Source: Burkholderiaceae bacterium
GTDB taxonomy: Bacteria > Pseudomonadota > Gammaproteobacteria > Burkholderiales > Burkholderiaceae_D
NCBI GenBank assembly: GCA_019751755.1
Contig: JAIENA010000081.1
Coordinates: forward strand, 1 to 34,227
Direction of reading: 5' to 3'
DNA: 34,227 bases
The translations under genes were made by a program, and so were the position numbers. Below are positions 27,132-34,227 of the stretch, piece by piece (position 1 is the stretch's first letter; each line of letters opens with the position of its first letter). The notes below the pieces were generated by a model. It did not search any database, was not told where the DNA came from, and worked only from the letters and a program-made list of their open reading frames with translations.

Positions 27132-27650
27132 TTACTGCGCGAAGTGCACGCGCATCTTGGGCTGGCGTGGCTGGGCGATATGGTCCAGCGGCAACTCGGT
27201 GACCTGCTTGACCTTCTTCAGCGAGATATTGGTTTTCACGTTGGTGACACCGGGAATGCGCAGCAGGCTGTGCATCATGAATTCGGAAAACGACGCCAGA
27301 TCGTGCGACACCGCCCGCAGCACATAATCGGCTTCCCCCGTGACGGAAAAGCATTCCAGCACCTCCGGCAAATCGCTGACCGCCTGTTCAAAACTGGCGC
27401 CCGACGAAGTGTTATGCCGGTCCAGCGTGACATGGATAAACGCCAGCACCCCCAGTCCCACCACCGCCGGTTCCAGTATGGCCGCGTAATGGTCGATCAC
27501 CCGCGCTTCTTCCAGGCGCTGGATGCGGCGGCTGACCTGCGACGTCGATAGATGGATGCACTCACCGAGCGCGGCATTGGTGGCGCGGCCGTCGCGCTGC
27601 AGTTCGGCCAGCAGGGCCAGGTCATGGCGGTCGACGCTGATGGTGGACAT
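27132..27650 (-). CDS. Lrp/AsnC-family transcriptional regulator
   Basis: 172-residue feast/famine regulator. The N-terminal helix-turn-helix (about 6-55) includes DLALLAELQRDGRATNAALGE and LSTSQVSRRIQRLEEARVIDHY. The C-terminal RAM (effector/oligomerisation) domain (about 70-150) has VLAFIHVTL, VLECFSVTGEADYVLRAV and LLRIPGVTNVKTNISLKKVK. The length is slightly above average because of an extra polar C-terminal tail. The start ATG at 27650 has AGAGG upstream. A perfect inverted repeat at 27677-27708 just upstream is a likely autoregulatory site. No amino-acid gene is adjacent, so its ligand and regulon are not evident. Confidence 0.93.
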   Translation of the reverse strand: MSTISVDRHDLALLAELQRDGRATNAALGECIHLSTSQVSRRIQRLEEARVIDHYAAILEPAVVGLGVLAFIHVTLDRHNTSSGASFEQAVSDLPEVLECFSVTGEADYVLRAVSHDLASFSEFMMHSLLRIPGVTNVKTNISLKKVKQVTELPLDHIAQPRQPKMRVHFAQ

Positions 27651-27670
27651 GGGCCTCTTTCGAAAGGTGT

Positions 27671-27708
27671 GCACAAAATGTGCGGATGGAATCAATAGTC
27701 CGCACATT
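27671..27708. promoter_or_regulatory. Inverted-repeat operator upstream of the Lrp-family gene
   Basis: AATGTGCGGA (27677-27686) and TCCGCACATT (27699-27708) are perfect inverted repeats with a 12-nt spacer. A further GCACA at 27671-27675 makes a second overlapping palindrome (GCACA-AAA-TGTGC). Clustered half-sites a helical turn or two apart suit multimeric Lrp-type binding. It also lies just after the stop of the small gene at 27730, so it may act as an RNA hairpin too. Confidence 0.6.
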
Positions 27709-27729
27709 ATGAACGAAAGGGCTGGGGAA

Positions 27730-27900
27730 TCAACTTTCTTTCACGGCATAGACCGGTTGCCCCTTCTGCACGTTGCGGTATTTTTCCCGGGCCGCCGCCT
27801 GCTTGACCGCCTCCATCGCCACGTTGGTGGCGTGGATGCGTTTCTTTTCATCCTTGCTGCGGTGCTGGGCAATATCTTTATTTCCAATGCGCTTGGTCAT
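27730..27900 (-). CDS. Small charged hypothetical protein, 56 residues
   Basis: Short gene with a strong ribosome-binding site (AGGAGG). Two adjacent ATG codons exist (27903 and 27900), and the second has the better spacing. The protein is soluble and very rich in Lys/Arg/Glu/Asp/Gln. It begins MTKRIGNKDIAQHRSKDEKK and ends KGQPVYAVKES. A helical middle (RIHATNVAMEAVKQAAAREKYRNV) is predicted by eye. I do not recognise a named family. It lies 79 nt upstream of the Lrp gene on the same strand and may be co-transcribed with it. Confidence 0.65.
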   Translation of the reverse strand: MTKRIGNKDIAQHRSKDEKKRIHATNVAMEAVKQAAAREKYRNVQKGQPVYAVKES

Positions 27901-28001
27901 CATGGCCTCCTGTTGTCGAAACCCACATGGTGCGCATACGCTGTGGTGCTGTATGTGCGGACGCGCACGGTCAAGCGGAGACCACCTCATTACAGTCGAG
28001 T

Positions 28002-28415
28002 ATGAATTTAGCGCCAGTGGAACGTGTGTTGAACCACCAAACATTCACCGCCACGTTGGACGGCAGATGGGACGCCATTGACTGGCAAAAAGGGCTGCTC
28101 AGTATCAGTATCAGTGTCGCGCTCGCCAGCGGCGCCGCCCATGCCACCGTGGCCCGCACGCTGATGGCGTCGGTGCTGAAAACGGCACTGGGGGTGGTGT
28201 TGCCGTTGGCGGTGCTGTCCAACCTCGGCATCAATACCGGGGGGGAGCGGAGCACGAGCGGGCGCGGATGGCGGGAAAAATCCGGCGCATCGGGGCTTTG
28301 CGGGAGGCGATTACACCGGCCGCCGCACATTCAATGCCGTGGCCCGGATGATGGCCCGGATCACGCCTCGGACTGGGCTGGATGTTGCTCTGGCAGGGGC
28401 TATACGGGAACCTGA
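28002..28415 (+). pseudogene. Possible frameshifted remnant of a small membrane protein
   Basis: From the ATG at 28002 the frame reads MNLAPVERVLNHQTFTATLD and then a hydrophobic stretch (ISISVALASGAAHA...TALGVVLPLAVLSNLGINTGG). The sequence turns implausible (Cys/Arg/Trp-rich) right after a run of seven G at 28239-28245 and stops at 28415. One extra G would switch to a frame reading GAEHERARMAGKIRRIGALR with a stop about 40 codons on, which looks more natural. There is no clear ribosome-binding site. It may be a degraded gene, a sequencing-error frameshift or chance. Confidence 0.3.
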
Positions 28416-28598
28416 ACATGCTTCCGTGACAACTCTTCTGTGGTGCCCACGCCGCTGCTGACAGGCCGCACACGGCGTCCGTTTATCCCATCGCTGCAAT
28501 TGGTCTACACAACTTCCCGCTGTACGACCGTGCCTTTATTTCTCCCTTGCCGCGCCGCAAAACTTTCTAGTTGCCTGCTTTAGCTATTTTGCACATAA

Positions 28599-28697
28599 TG
28601 TAGTAAATTTACCTTATACCAGATGTATACCTTGGCTTATAGTTGAGGTATGTCGTATTTGGTGTAATTCTTATTCTAATCTGTAAAATTACTACAT
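28599..28697. promoter_or_regulatory. AT-rich control region of ppc with a spaced inverted repeat
   Basis: ATGTAGTAAATTTA (28599-28612) and TAAAATTACTACAT (28684-28697) are inverted with 13 of 14 matches, about 70 nt apart. Between them TATACC is directly repeated (near 28616 and 28630). The stretch is far more AT-rich than its surroundings. The right arm ends about 20 nt before the ppc start codon. Promoter boxes cannot be assigned uniquely. DNA looping or an RNA stem at the 5' leader are both possible. Confidence 0.5.
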
Positions 28698-28716
28698 ATC
28701 GGTGAGGGGCAGCAAC

Positions 28717-31479
28717 ATGGATGGGTCGAAGGCGGTTGAGTTCAAGGATGAGTTGTTGGGACGGGATATCCGGCAACTGGGACGCATGCTGGGCGAGACA
28801 ATACGCTCGCAGCACGGTGAGGAAGCGTTCAACCGCATTGAAAACATCCGTCAGCTGGCGATCCGCTTCCGCCGCGACCAGTGCGAGCAAGCCAAGGCGG
28901 AGCTGGACCAGGCGCTGCACGCACTGGGCCAGGAAGAAACCAGCCAGTTGATCCGCGCGTTCACGTATTTTTCGCTGCTGGCCAACATCGCGGAAGACCA
29001 GCACCACACGCGCCGCAGCCGTGCCCACATGATCGCCGGTTCCGCGCCGCGCGTGGGCAGCATGGCCAAGGCGGTACAAAATGTCGTCAATGCCGGCCGG
29101 GTCGACGCCTTGCCGGAGTTCTTTGCCGACGCCCATATCAGCCCGGTGTTTACCGCGCACCCGACCGAGGTGCAGCGCAAGTCGACCTTGAATTGCCAGA
29201 TGGCGATCGCCCGCGTGCTCGATGAACGCGACCGCGTGCACATGACGCCGGAAGAGCAGGAAAGCAATGACAATGCGCTGGCGCGCGGCATCCACACGCT
29301 GTGGAATACCCGCCTGCTGCGCACGGCCAAGCTGTCGGTGCTCGACGAAGTGGAGAACGGCCTGTCGTTCTTCGACCGCACCATCCTGTCCGGCCTGCCG
29401 CAACTGTATTGCAACTTGCAGGATAACCTGGCCAAGCTCGATCCCCACTGGACCAAGGAAGAACTGCCGAGCTTCATGAAGGTGGGCAGCTGGATTGGCG
29501 GCGACCGTGACGGCAACCCGTTCGTGACCGCGACCATCCTGAAGGCCACCTTGCAGCGTCAGGCCGACGTGGCGCTGGAACACTACCTGGGTGAACTGCA
29601 TAAACTGGCGTCGCAGCTGTCGCTGGCGCAAAGCATGAGTGGTTCGTCGGACGAGCTGCGCGCGCTGGCCGACGCCTCGGCCGACCTGTCGCCGCACCGC
29701 ATCGACGAACCGTACCGCCGCGCCATCTATGGCATCCACGCGCGCCTGTCCGCCAACCGCCTGCGCTTTGCCACCGGCGCGCAAGCCGATGCGAAAGTGC
29801 AGCCGTACGCCAACCCGCAAGCCTTGCTGGCCGACCTCGATATCGTGCACCGTTCGCTGGTGGCCAACGGTTCGGCCGTGCTGGCCCGTGGCCGCCTGCG
29901 CCACCTGCGCCGCGCGGTCAATGTGTTCGGCTTCTCGCTGGCGCCGATCGACTTGCGCCAGAATTCCGACGTGCACGAGAAAGTCGTGGCCGAACTGCTG
30001 TGGGCGGCCCGTCCCGGCGTCGACTACAAGTCGCTCGACGAAGATGCGCGCTGCAAGCTGCTGCTGGAAGAATTGCACACGCCGCGCCTGCTGATTTCCC
30101 CTTATCTGGCATACAGCGACGACACCACCGGCGAACTGGCGATCTTCCGCGCGCTGCGCGAAGCCCATGCGGCCTACGGTCCGGAGTGCGTGACCAATTA
30201 CATTATTTCCAAGGCCGCCAGTGTGTCGGACTTGCTGGAAGTGGCGCTGCTGCTGAAGGAACACGGTTTGCTGCGCGCGGGCCGGGTCGATGCGGAATCG
30301 AATATGGCGGTCAACATCATCCCGCTGTTTGAAACCATCGACGACTTGCGCGCCGGTCCGGCCATCATGGCCAAGGCCTTTGCGATCCCGCTGTACATGG
30401 ACTTGCTGCGGTCGCGCGGCGCCATGCATGAAGTGATGCTGGGTTACTCGGACTCCAACAAGGACGGCGGCTACTTCACGTCCGGCTGGGAACTGTACAA
30501 GGCCGAGATCGAACTGGTGCAGGTGTTTGACAAATACGGCATCAAAATGCGTCTGTTCCACGGCCGTGGCGGTTCCGTCGGCCGTGGCGGCGGCCCGTCG
30601 TATGACGCGATCCTGGCGCAGCCGCCGGGCGCGGTGCAGGGCCGTATCCGCCTGACCGAGCAGGGTGAGGTCATCACCGCGAAATATGCGAACCCCGAAG
30701 TGGGCCGCCGCAACCTGGAAGTGATGGTGGCCGCGACGCTGGAAGCGACGCTGCTGGGCGACAGCGCCGCCGGCAAGGCCGCGCCGGCGCAACTGGCCGC
30801 GATGCAGGCGCTGTCCGATGAAGCGCTGCGCACCTACCGTTCGCTGGTCTATGAGACCGATGGCTTTGAACAGTATTTCTGGGAATCGACGGTGATTTCC
30901 GAGATCGCCGCCCTGAATATCGGCAGCCGTCCGGCCTCGCGTAAAAAGACCACGTCGATCGAAGACCTGCGCGCGATTCCGTGGGTGCTGAGCTGGGCCC
31001 AGTGCCGCGTGATGCTGCCGGGCTGGTTCGGCTTCGGCTCCGCCGTGCAGGCGTTCCTGGCCGCCAACCCGGATGGCCTGGCGCAACTGCAGCAGATGTA
31101 CCGCGACTGGCCGTTCTTCACCACCTTGCTGTCGAACATGGACATGGTGCTGGCCAAGAGCGATATCGCGATCGCCAGCCGCTATGCCACGCTGGTACGC
31201 GATGAAGCGCTGCGCGACGCCATCTTCGGCCGTATCAAGGCCGAGCACGAGCGCACCGTGGAAGCGGTCAAGCAGATCACCGGCCAGGCCGAACTGCAGG
31301 ATGCCAATCCGCTGCTGCAGCGCTCGATCCGCAACCGCTTCCCGTACATCGACCCGCTGAACCACGTGCAGGTCGAGTTGCTGCGCCGCTTCCGCGATGG
31401 CGACACCGACGCCGCCACCCGCGAAGGCATTCATTTGTCGATCAACGGCGTGGCGGCCGGCCTGCGCAACAGCGGCTAA
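28717..31479 (+). CDS. ppc: Phosphoenolpyruvate carboxylase
   Basis: 920-residue bacterial PEP carboxylase, which adds bicarbonate to PEP to give oxaloacetate (anaplerosis). Full-length for the family. Catalytic His148 lies in FTAHPTEVQRKS. SWIGGDRDGNP (about 255-265), GYSDSNKDGGYF (from 576), and the PEP-binding FHGRGGSVGRGGGP (from about 614) are intact. The C-terminus INGVAAGLRNSG is the conserved end, with NSG in place of the common NTG. I chose the ATG at 28717 (GAGGGG upstream) over an in-frame GTG at 28702. It is preceded by an AT-rich repeat-bearing leader and followed by a terminator, so it is mostly expressed as its own unit ahead of pyk. Confidence 0.97.
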   Translation: MDGSKAVEFKDELLGRDIRQLGRMLGETIRSQHGEEAFNRIENIRQLAIRFRRDQCEQAKAELDQALHALGQEETSQLIRAFTYFSLLANIAEDQHHTRRSRAHMIAGSAPRVGSMAKAVQNVVNAGRVDALPEFFADAHISPVFTAHPTEVQRKSTLNCQMAIARVLDERDRVHMTPEEQESNDNALARGIHTLWNTRLLRTAKLSVLDEVENGLSFFDRTILSGLPQLYCNLQDNLAKLDPHWTKEELPSFMKVGSWIGGDRDGNPFVTATILKATLQRQADVALEHYLGELHKLASQLSLAQSMSGSSDELRALADASADLSPHRIDEPYRRAIYGIHARLSANRLRFATGAQADAKVQPYANPQALLADLDIVHRSLVANGSAVLARGRLRHLRRAVNVFGFSLAPIDLRQNSDVHEKVVAELLWAARPGVDYKSLDEDARCKLLLEELHTPRLLISPYLAYSDDTTGELAIFRALREAHAAYGPECVTNYIISKAASVSDLLEVALLLKEHGLLRAGRVDAESNMAVNIIPLFETIDDLRAGPAIMAKAFAIPLYMDLLRSRGAMHEVMLGYSDSNKDGGYFTSGWELYKAEIELVQVFDKYGIKMRLFHGRGGSVGRGGGPSYDAILAQPPGAVQGRIRLTEQGEVITAKYANPEVGRRNLEVMVAATLEATLLGDSAAGKAAPAQLAAMQALSDEALRTYRSLVYETDGFEQYFWESTVISEIAALNIGSRPASRKKTTSIEDLRAIPWVLSWAQCRVMLPGWFGFGSAVQAFLAANPDGLAQLQQMYRDWPFFTTLLSNMDMVLAKSDIAIASRYATLVRDEALRDAIFGRIKAEHERTVEAVKQITGQAELQDANPLLQRSIRNRFPYIDPLNHVQVELLRRFRDGDTDAATREGIHLSINGVAAGLRNSG

Positions 31480-31492
31480 ACGCATTACCCCC

Positions 31493-31517
31493 AGACCGGC
31501 CCGCGCCGGTCTTTTTT
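31493..31517 (+). terminator. Rho-independent terminator between ppc and pyk
   Basis: AGACCGGC (31493-31500) pairs with GCCGGTCT (31505-31512) around CCGC, followed by six T (31512-31517). It begins 13 nt after the ppc stop and ends 21 nt before the pyk GTG, so any pyk promoter must lie in or before it, or readthrough must occur. Confidence 0.9.
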
Positions 31518-31538
31518 AATACATCCAAGAGGCATACC

Positions 31539-33050
31539 GTGAGAGACAGCGTAAAGAACAGCGCGAAAGACAATGTGAACGTGACCCCACCCGCAACCGC
31601 CAAGCAGCGCGCGACCAAGATCGTATCGACCATCGGCCCGGCGTCGAATGATATCGAGACGCTGGTTCGCATGTTCCGCGCCGGCACCAATGTCGTCCGC
31701 CTGAACTTCTCGCACGGTAAAGCCCAGGACCACGTCGAGCGCGCCCGCATGGTGCGCGAGGCGGCCGCCATCGTCGGCCGCGAAGTGGCCATCATGGCCG
31801 ACTTGCAGGGCCCGAAAATCCGCGTCGGCAAATTTGAAAACAGCAAGATCTTCCTGGAAAACGGCGACAAGTTCATCCTCGACGCCAAGTGGGGCGAGAA
31901 TGGTGAACTGGGCAACCAGGAGCGCGTCGGCCTCGATTACAAGGACTTGCCGCGCGACCTGAAGGCCGGCGACGTGCTGTTGCTCAACGACGGCCTGATC
32001 GTGCTGACCGTCGACCGCATCATTGGCAGTGAAATCCACACCACCACCAAGATCGGTGGCGAACTGTCGAACAACAAGGGCATCAACCGCCAGGGCGGCG
32101 GCCTGACCGCGCCGGCGCTGACGGCGAAAGACATGGAAGACATCAAGACCGCGATGAGCTTCCAGGCCGACTATCTCGCCATTTCGTTCCCGAAGAACGC
32201 CACCGACATGGAAATGGCGCGCCAATTGGCCAACATCGCCGGTGAACAATATGGCCACAAGCCGTTCATGATCGCCAAGATCGAACGCGCCGAAGCGATT
32301 CCGGCGCTGCAGGAAATCCTTGACGCGTCCGACGGCATCATGGTGGCGCGTGGCGACCTGGCGGTGGAAGTGGGCAACGCCGCCGTGCCGGCGCTGCAAA
32401 AGCGCATGATCAAAATGGCGCGCGCGTCCAACAAGCTGGCCATCACCGCGACCCAGATGATGGAGTCGATGATCGTCAACGCCGTGCCGACCCGCGCCGA
32501 AGTGTCGGACGTGGCCAACGCGGTGCTGGACGGCACCGATGCGGTCATGACGTCGGCCGAAACCGCCTCCGGCAAATACCCGATTGAAACCGTGGAAGCG
32601 ATGGCGGCGATCTGCCTGGACGCGGAAAAATGGAACCCGTCGAACCCCGACGTGGAACTGATCAACACCACCTTCAGCCGCATCGACCAGTCGATCGCCT
32701 ACGGCGCGCTGTTTACTGCGCATCACCTGCGCGTGCAGGCGATTGCGGCGCTGACCGAATCCGGTTCGACTTGCCTGTGGATGAGCCGCAGCAGCATCGG
32801 CGTGCCGATCATCGCGCTGACCCCGAGCGTGGCGACGCAGCGCAAGCTGGCGCTGTTCCGCAATGTCACCGCGCTGGAACTGAAACAGACGCGCGAGCGC
32901 GAAGTGGTGCTGCGCTCGGTCGAAGACTTGCTGATCGCGCGCGGCCTGGTGCAGCGCGGCGACAACGTGGTGTTGACTTGGGGCGAGCCGATGGGAGTGG
33001 TGGGCGGCACCAATGCGCTGAAGATTATGAAGATCGGCGAGCAAGCGTAA
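31539..33050 (+). CDS. pyk: Pyruvate kinase
   Basis: 503-residue pyruvate kinase, which makes ATP and pyruvate from PEP and ADP. Conserved elements: ATKIVSTIGPAS (about 26-37), VVRLNFSHG (52-60), ADLQGPKIRVG, the active-site Lys in FMIAKIERAEA, DGIMVARGDLAVEVG, and ITATQMMESMIVNAVPTRAEVSDVANAVLDGTDAVMTSAETASG. The C-terminal domain is complete. Overall it resembles the PykA (type II) isozyme. The gene starts with GTG at 31539, with AAGAGG upstream. The first 20 or so residues (MRDSVKNSAKDNVNVTPPAT) are a low-complexity extension. It stands between ppc and eno on the same strand. Confidence 0.96.
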   Translation: MRDSVKNSAKDNVNVTPPATAKQRATKIVSTIGPASNDIETLVRMFRAGTNVVRLNFSHGKAQDHVERARMVREAAAIVGREVAIMADLQGPKIRVGKFENSKIFLENGDKFILDAKWGENGELGNQERVGLDYKDLPRDLKAGDVLLLNDGLIVLTVDRIIGSEIHTTTKIGGELSNNKGINRQGGGLTAPALTAKDMEDIKTAMSFQADYLAISFPKNATDMEMARQLANIAGEQYGHKPFMIAKIERAEAIPALQEILDASDGIMVARGDLAVEVGNAAVPALQKRMIKMARASNKLAITATQMMESMIVNAVPTRAEVSDVANAVLDGTDAVMTSAETASGKYPIETVEAMAAICLDAEKWNPSNPDVELINTTFSRIDQSIAYGALFTAHHLRVQAIAALTESGSTCLWMSRSSIGVPIIALTPSVATQRKLALFRNVTALELKQTREREVVLRSVEDLLIARGLVQRGDNVVLTWGEPMGVVGGTNALKIMKIGEQA

Positions 33051-33166
33051 GCAATCATCAGCAAGCAATTTATTCCCGCAAGGGGAACACTGGGCTGCGG
33101 CTCTAATTTGAGGATGCCCGGCCTGAAGGCCCGGCACCCTTGATTCAAACTGAACGGAGATAGTAA

Positions 33167-34227
<1,061 letters not shown>

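Larger units (their letters stand above)
27901..28716. other. Gene-poor interval between the small gene and ppc
   Basis: About 0.8 kb without a convincing intact gene. From about 28002 to 28300 it shows codon-like GC periodicity with a G7 run, listed separately as a possible remnant. From about 28560 to 28700 it is AT-rich and carries inverted and direct repeats upstream of ppc. I see no tRNA, terminator hairpin with T-tract, or mobile-element end. Confidence 0.6.

Noticed and set aside
28303-28440. Third-frame fragment reading GGDYTGRRTFNAVARMMAR near the remnant before ppc
   Set aside because: It looks somewhat protein-like but has no start and is in a different frame from both candidate remnant frames, and I recognise no family. 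Too weak to call.
28609-31485. A 958-residue open frame antisense to ppc
   Set aside because: It mirrors the whole ppc gene, has Arg/Gln/His-rich composition with no domain, and arises from GC-biased codons on the opposite strand.
33116-33137. Hairpin between pyk and eno as a terminator
   Set aside because: The stem (TGCCCGGCC / GGCCCGGCA) has an internal C-C mismatch and no T-tract follows, so it is not called as a terminator.

Overview
The window looks like chromosomal DNA of a GC-rich betaproteobacterium, most likely an Oxalobacteraceae member of the Janthinobacterium/Duganella/Massilia group. This is inferred from gene content, codon use and family resemblance, with no database search. 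I see no rRNA, tRNA, insertion sequence, prophage or CRISPR array. Nearly all coding space is accounted for. The long open frames antisense to real genes are GC-codon shadows.

Left part (1-13.4 kb), mixed functions: a PNPOx-type flavoprotein, a large TonB-dependent receptor, a PAS/GAF/GGDEF/EAL cyclic-di-GMP protein, a glycerate 2-kinase whose 3' end is frameshifted, a TauE/SafE permease, a degenerate HAD-like protein, an unrecognised 53-residue protein, and a MASE1/CHASE/PAS hybrid histidine kinase.

Central part (13.5-25.1 kb), a coherent catabolic island. A plus-strand operon encodes an HPPD-like VOC protein, a shikimate/quinate dehydrogenase, a TIM-barrel 3-dehydroshikimate dehydratase, a type II 3-dehydroquinate dehydratase, a porin and an MHS-family transporter. 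It meets, tail to tail across a bidirectional terminator, a minus-strand pcaH-pcaG-pcaB-pcaC/D(fusion) operon. Together they should convert quinate/shikimate to protocatechuate and then to 3-oxoadipate. pcaIJ and pcaF are not in the window. Each operon is flanked by a divergent IclR-family regulator. Both divergent regions carry the same 8-1-8 palindrome (TCGCSCAA-N-TTGYGCGA), and in both its centre lies 60 nt from the predicted -10 box. A methyl-accepting chemotaxis protein with a helical periplasmic domain follows the pca regulator and may sense these ring acids.

Right part (27-34.2 kb): an Lrp/AsnC regulator with a clear inverted repeat upstream, a 56-residue charged protein, about 0.8 kb with only a possible frameshifted remnant and an AT-rich regulatory stretch, then ppc, pyk and the first 353 codons of eno. 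These three enzymes all act at phosphoenolpyruvate. Their grouping is not the neighbourhood I would expect for the housekeeping copies.

The main points for follow-up are the split QuiC-type dehydratase with a separate HPPD-like partner, the operator and spacing shared by the two operons, the PcaC-PcaD fusion order, the broken glycerate kinase with its coding minisatellite, and the ppc-pyk-eno group.
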